The notes under the pieces are model-generated. The model was given only the letters and a program-made list of their open reading frames with translations, searched no databases and was not told the DNA's origin. From the NCBI GenBank assembly GCA_903915465.1, contig CAIWTA010000091.1, positions 1 to 45,267 of the forward strand: a stretch of 45,267 nucleotides of DNA, given 5' to 3'. This document shows, in pieces, positions 32,938 to 41,001 of this stretch. Both the position numbers and the translations under genes were made by a program. The DNA comes from an uncultured Bacteroidales bacterium (GTDB taxonomy: Bacteria; Bacteroidota; Bacteroidia; Bacteroidales; FEN-979). Position 1 is the stretch's first letter. Every line of letters begins with the position of its first letter.

Positions 32938-34515
32938 ATGAAAAAGCAATATTTGTTGATTGGTTTAATTTTTACTATCGGGCTCTTCTTTTCTTCTTAT
33001 GGACAGAAAGTACTTACGCTTCAACCAGGACCCACAGAAGGTATCGACACTTACATTTGCAGTGTCCTTCCTGATCATGTCGGTTATGCAGATGGTTTCC
33101 TTGTTACCGCCTGGACACTTGATGGTCAACCCTATGTGGGAATGAATGTTTTCAAGTTCGATCTTTCACAGATTCCGCATGACGCAATTATCCTTGAAGC
33201 TAAACTCAGTCTCTTTTTTGATCCCAATGGATCATGGTTTCAAAACGAGGGAGCTAATTCATCCTTTATTAAAAGGGTCACCTCCAAATGGGATAAAATG
33301 ACTGTATGCTGGGCGAACAAGCCGGCCTCTGCAGAAGCCGGCAAAATCGACCTCCCGGAAACCACTGAGCCCCAACAGGATTTGACTGACATCGACATAA
33401 AAGCCTTTGTTGAAGGGTGGGTTGCCGATGCATCCACTAATTATGGCATGCTGATGGGACTTTACAATCAGGATCCTTATGCATGTCTCGTCCTCTCTTC
33501 AAGTGATGGAACAATTCCTGCACGTCGGCCCAAACTTGTTGTTACCTACTCTGATTGTACACTTCCTGAATCTGGATTTTCTGCTAAAATAGACGGTCTC
33601 ACGGCAATGTTTACTGATCAATCAAGTAATGCGCTAAACTGGAAATGGGATTTCGGCGATGGATCTTCGTCTTTTTTACAGAATCCTGTTCATTCCTATT
33701 TATCACAAGGAAAGTACGAAGTTTGTCTGACTGTTCAGGATAGCTGTGGAAGTAATACCTTTTGCGACTCAATAGAAACAATTTGTAATGCACCTTTAGT
33801 AACATGGTATTATGACACGCATGGAACATTTGTAGATTTTTTTGATACAACAGCAGGCGCCAACGGATGGTTATGGAACTTTGGAGATGAATCTTATGAT
33901 TCTATTCAAAATCCAACCCACGAGTACATATACGAAGGAAGCTATTTGGTCTGTCTTACAGCCTATGGTTCATGCGGCTCTGATACCCATTGCGATACGG
34001 TGCAATCTTACAATACATTGTCAGCACCATTTGGCATCCATTCTGAAGGGCATCTGATTTTCTTTTCTGATCTGACTGAAAATGCCATAAGCTGGTACTG
34101 GAAATTTGGTGATGGATCAACATCAGAACTTCAGAATCCATCTCATTACTTTGAAAAATCGGGACAATATTATGTTTGCCTGAAAGTTACTTTGCCATCC
34201 GGGATAATGTATGGTTGTGATTCTGTACTCGTTCTCCCTGACGGGCTTTCTAAAGGAATCTCAAACAGTATCAATTTCTATCCAAACCCTGTCGAAAATT
34301 TCTTGAAACTGCACAGGAACTGGCTTTCCCCGGATGATGCCGAAGTATCTATTTCAAACCTGCAGGGGATCGTGGTTTATTCATACAGAATCCATTTTTC
34401 ACCCGGAGAGGCAGAATCCTCAATCGATCTGGGTTCTCTGGAATCCGGTTTATATTTTGTCAGGATTATCTCAGGGAGCAACAATAAAATTGCGAAATTT
34501 GTGAAGGCAGAATAA
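32938..34515 (+). CDS. Secreted DNRLRE + three PKD-like domains + T9SS type-A sorting domain
   Basis: Signal peptide; WKWDFGDGSSSFLQNPVHSY, WLWNFGDESYDSIQNPTHEY, WYWKFGDGSTSELQNPSHYF; C-terminal INFYPNPVENFLKL...GLYFVRI. Confidence 0.85.
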   Translation: MKKQYLLIGLIFTIGLFFSSYGQKVLTLQPGPTEGIDTYICSVLPDHVGYADGFLVTAWTLDGQPYVGMNVFKFDLSQIPHDAIILEAKLSLFFDPNGSWFQNEGANSSFIKRVTSKWDKMTVCWANKPASAEAGKIDLPETTEPQQDLTDIDIKAFVEGWVADASTNYGMLMGLYNQDPYACLVLSSSDGTIPARRPKLVVTYSDCTLPESGFSAKIDGLTAMFTDQSSNALNWKWDFGDGSSSFLQNPVHSYLSQGKYEVCLTVQDSCGSNTFCDSIETICNAPLVTWYYDTHGTFVDFFDTTAGANGWLWNFGDESYDSIQNPTHEYIYEGSYLVCLTAYGSCGSDTHCDTVQSYNTLSAPFGIHSEGHLIFFSDLTENAISWYWKFGDGSTSELQNPSHYFEKSGQYYVCLKVTLPSGIMYGCDSVLVLPDGLSKGISNSINFYPNPVENFLKLHRNWLSPDDAEVSISNLQGIVVYSYRIHFSPGEAESSIDLGSLESGLYFVRIISGSNNKIAKFVKAE

Positions 34516-34578
34516 TCCACTTAAGCTGTTGTTCTTGATTATTTGTGGAAGAGTTCAAGCAATCACAATCTTAACCTG

Positions 34579-35919
34579 ATGGAAAATAAATACAAGTATG
34601 TCCTCTCTCTTTTTAATCAAATTTATCACCTGGAGACCACCGCTTATGAATTAAGTTACGGGATAGATGAAAAATCAAAAATTCAGATAAAAAAAGGAAA
34701 AGTTACTTTCTTTGACAAACATGAGGAATATAATATCAGAAATGTTATATGGAAGGAATGGAATTCTGTACAGATTCCATTTTTGTTTGATGAACGACCC
34801 GATACTGAGATTCTCACTTTTTCAAATGGAAGAGTAATAATAAATTTTGATATCATTGCTTCTTCCTTCTTCTTTTTAAGTAGTTGGCAGGAATTAAGTT
34901 ACAATAAAGGAAATGATTTATGCCGGTTCCCGTTTGAAGCGAGTATTCAGTATAAACTTAAAATAATTGATAAACCAATCGTCAACTATTATTTTGAAAT
35001 CTTAAAAGAAGCAATTGAGAGGGCATATTCCATCAAGCTAAAAGTCAGTCTTTGGCAGGATAAGCCATTTGCAGCATTTATCTCGCATGACATTGACACG
35101 TGTCAAAGTGCTTGGATTCAAGGCAGTTTCAGGGCATTACTCAAAGGCGATATACCATCAATACTGAAACTTCTCTGGTTAAAAACAACCGGGAATGATG
35201 CGTGGTTTAATTTTGACCATATTTTGGAAAGTGAAAGGAAGGATCATATTCATTCTACCTTCTTTTTTATGAGCCGCAAGGGGAAATATGGCAAATTCAG
35301 GAACTCTGACTATAACATCAATAACAGAAAATTCCGGAAAGTCTTTGACAGGATTCGTGAGAATGATTCGGAAGTTGGTCTGCATGGAAGCCTCGGAACA
35401 TGCAATGACCTTAACAGGTACCAGGAAGATGTCCGTCAATTGAAATTTAAAATCACAGGCAATCGATTTCATTTTCTTGAGTTTGATACACATAATACGC
35501 TGGAAATACTCGAAAAATCTGGAATAGCATTCGATTCAACGTTAGGGTTTGCAGAACACTATGGCTTTCGTAATGGAATTTGTTTCCCGTTTTTTCTTTA
35601 CGATGTTAAAAATGACAAACAATCTAAAATTCTTGAAATTCCGTTGGTTCTGATGGATGGAACTTTACAGAATACGAAATACATGAATCTTGGCAATGAT
35701 CAGATTGAAACCAGGCTAAATGAGCTAGTTAAAGAGGTGAAAAAATTTAACGGATTAATTACCATTTTGTGGCATAACACGCACTATTCTGAATATAAAT
35801 ACAAAGGATGGGGAAGGATCATGGAGAAAATAATTCGTATCTGTACCGAGAATGATTCTTTATTCTTAAACGGGTCCGAGATTGTTCAAAAATATGGAAA
35901 TATGCTATCAAGTACTTAA
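34579..35919 (+). CDS. Polysaccharide-deacetylase-like protein
   Basis: FAAFISHDIDTCQS, SEVGLHGSLGTCND, LEFDTHNTLEILEKSGIAFDSTLGFAEHYGFRNGICFPF; ATG 34579 preferred over the TTG at 34543. Confidence 0.75.
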   Translation: MENKYKYVLSLFNQIYHLETTAYELSYGIDEKSKIQIKKGKVTFFDKHEEYNIRNVIWKEWNSVQIPFLFDERPDTEILTFSNGRVIINFDIIASSFFFLSSWQELSYNKGNDLCRFPFEASIQYKLKIIDKPIVNYYFEILKEAIERAYSIKLKVSLWQDKPFAAFISHDIDTCQSAWIQGSFRALLKGDIPSILKLLWLKTTGNDAWFNFDHILESERKDHIHSTFFFMSRKGKYGKFRNSDYNINNRKFRKVFDRIRENDSEVGLHGSLGTCNDLNRYQEDVRQLKFKITGNRFHFLEFDTHNTLEILEKSGIAFDSTLGFAEHYGFRNGICFPFFLYDVKNDKQSKILEIPLVLMDGTLQNTKYMNLGNDQIETRLNELVKEVKKFNGLITILWHNTHYSEYKYKGWGRIMEKIIRICTENDSLFLNGSEIVQKYGNMLSST

Positions 35920-36979
35920 TGATCTGAATGACGAAACGATCAATGGGTTTTACAATTCATTTCACAAAAGCAACCGCACATCTGAAGAATTCAAATGGGA
36001 GTTTTGTAACAGCCCAAAAGGAAAATCTATTTATGTCCACGCAATTACCCCCCAGGGCAAGGTTGTAGGTGCTATATCAGTTATTCCTTTAGAAATGATC
36101 AATGGTCTTGGAGAAACGCTGCTGACCGGCAAACCTGAAGATACAATGGTTGATATTTTTGCACGGCTCAAATACCGCAAAACGGATATTTTAAAAGAGA
36201 TGTATGATTTACTTGAACAGGAATGTAAAAAAATCGGAATTGAAGTACTTTGGGGATTCACTTATGAAATTAAACCTTTTTTAAGATTAGGATTTGAAAC
36301 ATCTTTTCATTCCCTTCAGGGAACATTTGTCATTAAACCATTTTCAGCATACAACTATCTTTGCAGTCTGAATAAAAATAACAGACTGAAAGAAAAAATC
36401 AAGATTGCCCTGTTGGTTGCAGTATCGGCGGTATTGAAATACAGGTCATTTTTTATTTTAGGTCAAATCCCGGGAAAAGTTATTTTTGACGATTATGCGG
36501 ACCATGAAGATTTATTATTGAAGCATCTCAATCGTGATCAAACCTGTTTTTGTTTAAATCAGAACAATGAATATCTCAACTGGAGAATAAAAATTAACCC
36601 AAATAAGCTATCCTATCAGGTTGTTACCTTGACCAATAATAAGGGTGAACAGGAAGCGGAAATAATTTATAGTACTCATCAGAATACTGCTTTCATTGAA
36701 CAAATTATTTTTCTTAAAACCCTCAATCCGAAACATGTTTTAAGAATGTTAAAATACGTTGAGAAAAACCTGAAAAAAGAAAATATTTCACTGATTCGTT
36801 TTATGGGATTCAATTCAAGTCTATTAAACAAGAAGGAGATAGTTCTTCTGAAAAAATTTGGATTCGTCTTTATCAATAGAGGAATTCCCGTAGTTTTCAA
36901 AAAAATTGGAAATATACCGATAGATATAACGCCAAATAACATTTTTTTATCCCGGTTATATACCCAGGGAAATGTATGA
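35894..36979 (+). CDS. GNAT-like acyltransferase
   Basis: N-terminal GNAT-like pattern KVVGAISVIPLEM...YRKTDILKEMYDLLEQECKKIGIEVLWGFTYEIKPFLRLGFE; ATG at 35894 overlaps the upstream gene by 26 nt. Confidence 0.6.
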   Translation: MEICYQVLNDLNDETINGFYNSFHKSNRTSEEFKWEFCNSPKGKSIYVHAITPQGKVVGAISVIPLEMINGLGETLLTGKPEDTMVDIFARLKYRKTDILKEMYDLLEQECKKIGIEVLWGFTYEIKPFLRLGFETSFHSLQGTFVIKPFSAYNYLCSLNKNNRLKEKIKIALLVAVSAVLKYRSFFILGQIPGKVIFDDYADHEDLLLKHLNRDQTCFCLNQNNEYLNWRIKINPNKLSYQVVTLTNNKGEQEAEIIYSTHQNTAFIEQIIFLKTLNPKHVLRMLKYVEKNLKKENISLIRFMGFNSSLLNKKEIVLLKKFGFVFINRGIPVVFKKIGNIPIDITPNNIFLSRLYTQGNV

Positions 36980-36990
36980 AAAATCTTTTT

Positions 36991-37055
36991 TTATCGCTGA
37001 GGCGCTGAGACGCAGAGAATAATAGCGACGAAAATCTGCCCTCTGCGTCTTTGCG
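36991..37055. repeat. Intergenic inverted repeat of the dispersed 'GACGCAGAG...CTCTGCGTC' type
   Basis: agacgcagag (37008-37017) and ctctgcgtct (37041-37050) are exact reverse complements, with partial extension by cgc/gcg. Confidence 0.65.
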
Positions 37056-37088
37056 GTTATCATTTACTGAACCAAATACTTTGTTATT

Positions 37089-37394
37089 ATGCTGAATAAA
37101 CAAATTTTAAATTTAGTTATTGAATCTCTTAAGGAAATTGGGGAAGAGGACAAAAAGCCGGAATTGCTGAAGGTGGACAAAACGACGCGCTTGTATGGTC
37201 AGAATGGATGCCTGGATAGTTTAGGCCTGGTTCGGGTGATATCAAATGTCGAAGAAAAAATTTCAGAAATACTAAAAAAGGACATTGTAATTGCCAGTGA
37301 GAAAGCAATGAGCCAGAGAAGTTCCCCTTTTCTTACCATTGAGAGCCTGACAAATTTTATTGTAGAACTTTTGAATTCCGAAGAAAATGCCTGA
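37089..37394 (+). CDS. Acyl carrier protein-like
   Basis: 101 aa, acidic; CLDSLGLVRVISNVEEKI phosphopantetheine-Ser-like motif. Confidence 0.7.
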   Translation: MLNKQILNLVIESLKEIGEEDKKPELLKVDKTTRLYGQNGCLDSLGLVRVISNVEEKISEILKKDIVIASEKAMSQRSSPFLTIESLTNFIVELLNSEENA

Positions 37395-38088
37395 AGTTAT
37401 CATTATCACCGGCTCACGGAAAGGATTGGGCAAAGAATTATGTGTTTACTATTTGGAAAAAAAGAATATTGTAATAGGATGCAGCCGTGGTCCTTCAGCA
37501 ATTGATGATCCCAATTACACACATTACGAATTGGATGTAGCTGATGAAAGACAGGTCGTGAAAATGGTTAAAGAAGTTTCCAGAAAATTTAGTCGTATTG
37601 ATATTCTTATAAACAATGCCGGTATTGCATCGATGAACCATATGTTGCTTACGCCTCTTGAGACCGTCCAAAATATCTTCAATACAAATTATTTTGGAAC
37701 ATTTTTGTTCTGCAGGGAAGTTGCAAAAGTCATGGTCAGGAAAAAATATGGCAGGATAGTAAACTTCACTACTGTTGCGACTCCTTTGCGATTGGAAGGT
37801 GAAATTGCATATGCAAACAGTAAAGCTGCCATTGAAAATTTTACTGAAATTGCTGCCCGGGAACTTGCTGAATTCAATATCACGGTAAATGCCGTTGGAC
37901 CAACTCCGATACCAACCGATTTAATAAAAAATGTTTCCAGGGAAAAAATGGATGCTTTAATTAACCGGCAGGCAATACGGCGGTTTGGTACTTTTGAAGA
38001 CCTGGTAAATGTGATAAACTTCTTTATCGATAAAAAGAGTGATTTCATCACCGGGCAGATCCTTTATCTGGGCGGAGTAAATAAATAA
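37387..38088 (+). CDS. Short-chain dehydrogenase/reductase (FabG-like)
   Basis: ITGSRKGLGKEL, NNAGIAS, YANSKAAIENFT; overlaps the ACP gene by 8 nt. Confidence 0.93.
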   Translation: MPEVIIITGSRKGLGKELCVYYLEKKNIVIGCSRGPSAIDDPNYTHYELDVADERQVVKMVKEVSRKFSRIDILINNAGIASMNHMLLTPLETVQNIFNTNYFGTFLFCREVAKVMVRKKYGRIVNFTTVATPLRLEGEIAYANSKAAIENFTEIAARELAEFNITVNAVGPTPIPTDLIKNVSREKMDALINRQAIRRFGTFEDLVNVINFFIDKKSDFITGQILYLGGVNK

Positions 38089-38135
38089 TGCTTGTTCATC
38101 ACTCCCGATGACTTAGTGGTAACAAAAATATAGCA

Positions 38136-39485
38136 ATGGAGTACATCAATAACTGGTTTTATCAAAAATTCCTCGAAGTCAAAGATAAAATTGCGATCAT
38201 TCATAAGGATCAAAAGTACACGTATGGAGATTTAACAGATAAAATCAATGAATTTAACAAGCTAGTTCAATCGCAAATTCCAAAAGGAGAAGTTGTTGCA
38301 TTGCTTTCAGATTATTCATTTTATTCGATCGCGTTGTTTTTCTCTCTCATCCAAAATAAAAATATTATAGTCCCGGTAATATCAATCACCAAATCCGAAA
38401 TTGAAAACAAAATTGATGTTTCAATTGCAAAGAAAAAGATCGCCATTGTAAACGATCAATTGCAAATCATTGATACCACGCGCAGAAATACCGATCCGCT
38501 GTATGAAAAACTCAGGAAACTGGATCACGCGGGACTTATCTTATTCAGCAGTGGAATTACCGGCGAACCAAAAGCGATGGTCCATGACCTGGACGTACTG
38601 GTTGATTCATACAAAAAAGATGTTGTAAAAGAGATCAATTCAATCATCTTTTTAACCTTTGACCATATCGGAGGAATTGATACACTATTTAGTTTGTTAT
38701 CTATCGGAGGGACCATAACCATCCCTGAAAGCCGCGATCCGGAATCTGTCTGTGCCCTGATAGAAAGGAATAAAGTTGATGTCCTTTCATGTTCCCCTAC
38801 ATTTCTCAACCTCCTGATTCTTTCCGAAGCATTTAAAATGTACAATCTGAGCTCACTCAGGATCATTGGTTTCGGGGCTGAGCGGATGCCGGAGTTTTTA
38901 TATCAAAGGCTTAAAGAAATATTTCCTGCTGTCAGGTTCCAGCAAAAATTTGGGACCAGTGAAACAAATGCAATACGTGTGAAAAACCATCCGGCTGATA
39001 ATCTTTACATGAGGATAGAGGATCCAAATATTCAGTTCAAGATAGTTGATAATGAGCTTTGGTTAAAAAGCAGTACCCAGATATTGGGGTATCTTAACAC
39101 CAATGCTGATAATTTTGAGGAGGGCTGGTTCAAAACCGGCGATATTGTGGATACCTATGAGGACAGGTATTTTAGGATTATCGGGAGGAAAAAGGAAATT
39201 ATCAATGTAGGTGGTGAGAAAGTATTTCCGGGTGAAGTTGAAAATATTATTTTGCAACTAAAATGTATAACTGGATGCACTGTTTACGGCCTTAAAAATA
39301 TTATCACAGGGGAATCGGTTGTTGCAGAGGTGGCTGTAAAACAAGGTTTCGGCGCCACTGAAGTTAAAAACCAGATCAGGGAAATTTGTACACAAAGACT
39401 TGATGCATATAAGAGACCATCCAGGATAAAAATCGTTGAAAGTATTTCTTTCAATGAAAGATTCAAGAAAATCAGAAGGATGTAA
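38136..39485 (+). CDS. AMP-dependent (acyl/aryl) synthetase/ligase
   Basis: LILFSSGITGEPKAMVHD, KFGTSETNAI, GWFKTGDIVDTYEDRYFRIIGRKKEIINVGGEKVFPGEVE, C-terminal KKIRRM. Confidence 0.92.
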   Translation: MEYINNWFYQKFLEVKDKIAIIHKDQKYTYGDLTDKINEFNKLVQSQIPKGEVVALLSDYSFYSIALFFSLIQNKNIIVPVISITKSEIENKIDVSIAKKKIAIVNDQLQIIDTTRRNTDPLYEKLRKLDHAGLILFSSGITGEPKAMVHDLDVLVDSYKKDVVKEINSIIFLTFDHIGGIDTLFSLLSIGGTITIPESRDPESVCALIERNKVDVLSCSPTFLNLLILSEAFKMYNLSSLRIIGFGAERMPEFLYQRLKEIFPAVRFQQKFGTSETNAIRVKNHPADNLYMRIEDPNIQFKIVDNELWLKSSTQILGYLNTNADNFEEGWFKTGDIVDTYEDRYFRIIGRKKEIINVGGEKVFPGEVENIILQLKCITGCTVYGLKNIITGESVVAEVAVKQGFGATEVKNQIREICTQRLDAYKRPSRIKIVESISFNERFKKIRRM

Positions 39486-39631
39486 TATCAACCTGATAGA
39501 ACAGAAATGTGAAAACTTATGCTGTTTTATTCTGTTTCTTATAGATTATTATTGTTTATCAGTGTATTTTTTAGCTATGTAGCGTGGACGAGAGTATACA
39601 ACCTTCAAAATGCCCACTGATAATCAATTAG

Positions 39632-39751
39632 TTAAATTTCAAAAAAGCCCCTTTTTTTGCACTTTTTGGGCGGTTTTGTCGCAGTTTTTGTCGCAAAAGT
39701 GTAATGAATTTTCGTTGTAACATCTCCTTTCCCAGTCTTCGAGTTCAGCAT
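39632..39751 (-). pseudogene. Possible C-terminal remnant of a tyrosine integrase (weak)
   Basis: Minus-strand frame MLNSKTGKGDVTTKIHYTFATKTATKPPKKCKKRGFFEI*, basic tail with TATK repeats, next to a tRNA-3'-end-like string. Confidence 0.2.
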
Positions 39752-40079
39752 TTACACAACGAAATGGTAACGCGATTTACTCTTTTCACATTGCGTATTA
39801 ATAGTCGCAAACTTCACTTTTTTGAAGTAGGAGGGGAATTTAACTTCTGTCTTCCTGATTTTAAGTACAACAGGCCAGAACCCTGTATTACCAGGTCAAT
39901 TGAAAGCAAAAGTAACGTGATTGTAACTTCTTTCCAACAAAAAAGAGAATTATTCTTGATTCATGGTATACCATGCTGTAGTAAGATATTGCCTGGAATA
40001 CTTGAAAGCTCCTTTTGCCTTTTTCAAAAAAAAAAGTGCTAAGTTTGTTGGAGCAATGTACCCTGATAAACCTGGAAAA

Positions 40080-40817
40080 ATGAACTGTATCATTATTGAT
40101 GATGAAATTCATTGTATAAAAACATTATCCGGTCTGCTGAATACAAATTTTCCGGAAGTAAATATTCTGGCAACTTGTCATGAATCGACTAAAGCATATG
40201 ATTTGATTCAGAAATACAAGCCCGATTTCATTTTTCTCGATATAGAAATGCCATTTTTGAATGGATTTGACCTGCTTGCCAGATTTAACCCGTTGTTTTT
40301 TGAAGTGATCTTTACCACAGCATACGATTCCTACGCAATAAAGGCTATAAAGTTTAGCGCATTGGATTACCTGCTAAAGCCGATCGACAAGGAAGACCTT
40401 GCCGCTGCCATGAATAAGCTCAGATCGAAACGGTTCTCAATCACAAAGGCGCAAGTGGACATGGCTTCTGCCTTGCACACCAAACAAATGCCCGGCACCA
40501 TTGCCCTTCCCACTAACGACGGACTGACTTTCGCCTCTGTGGATGATATTATCTATTGCTGCGCAGATGGCAGTTATACCCGTATTTTCATGAAAGATAG
40601 CAGTGAGATCCTGCTTTCGAGGACATTGAGAGATGTTGATGAACTGCTGGGTGATTATAATTTCTTTCGCATACATCATTCCACCCTGATCAACCTTAAC
40701 CAGGTTAAGAAATATCTGCGTGGCGATGGGGGAGAGGTTATAATGAGCAACGGCCAGAACCTCCAGGTTGCCCGCACACGGAAAACGGAATTTCTGAACG
40801 CATTCAAGCGTTTCTGA
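40080..40817 (+). CDS. LytTR-family two-component response regulator
   Basis: MNCIIIDDEIHCIKTLSGLL; receiver PDFIFLDIEMPFLNGFDLL, DYLLKPI; LytTR RIHHSTLINLNQVKKYLRGDGGEVIMSNGQNLQVARTRK; ATG 40080 gives a clean N-terminus. Confidence 0.93.
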   Translation: MNCIIIDDEIHCIKTLSGLLNTNFPEVNILATCHESTKAYDLIQKYKPDFIFLDIEMPFLNGFDLLARFNPLFFEVIFTTAYDSYAIKAIKFSALDYLLKPIDKEDLAAAMNKLRSKRFSITKAQVDMASALHTKQMPGTIALPTNDGLTFASVDDIIYCCADGSYTRIFMKDSSEILLSRTLRDVDELLGDYNFFRIHHSTLINLNQVKKYLRGDGGEVIMSNGQNLQVARTRKTEFLNAFKRF

Positions 40818-40876
40818 GACCAAATTGCAACTCCAATTTGCCATTTTACATTTGACTCTCCCACCATCCAACTGCT

Positions 40877-40918
40877 AAATCCTACCGGTTATCAAATAAT
40901 TCCTACCAGTTATAAATT
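40877..40918. promoter_or_regulatory. Two-copy 21-bp tandem direct repeat, candidate LytTR operator
   Basis: AAATCCTACCGGTTATCAAAT (40877-40897) then AATTCCTACCAGTTATAAATT (40898-40918), 17/21 identical; GTT cores exactly 21 bp apart. Confidence 0.6.
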
Positions 40919-40923
40919 GGCGC

Positions 40924-40954
40924 TTTACTTTCCATCACTCCTAAGCTATTTTTG
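40924..40954 (+). promoter_or_regulatory. Bacteroidetes-type promoter for the 14-repeat gene
   Basis: TTTA (40924-40927) - N19 - TATTTTTG (40947-40954), near-match to TTTG-N19-TAnnTTTG; 47 nt before ATG 41002. Confidence 0.55.
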
Positions 40955-41001
40955 GTTATTCGTAAATCGTAAATCGCCCAATCGTAAATAAATCAATCGC
41001 C

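Noticed and set aside
39704-40042. 112-aa plus-strand ORF upstream of the LytTR gene
   Set aside because: No motif, odd composition, and it overlaps the candidate scar region; not supported as coding.
39963-40079. Track's upstream extension of the LytTR regulator (MVYHAVVRYCLEYLKAPFAFFKKKSAKFVGAMYPDKPGK)
   Set aside because: The receiver domain begins at MNCIIIDDE (40080); the extension is unlike receiver N-termini.
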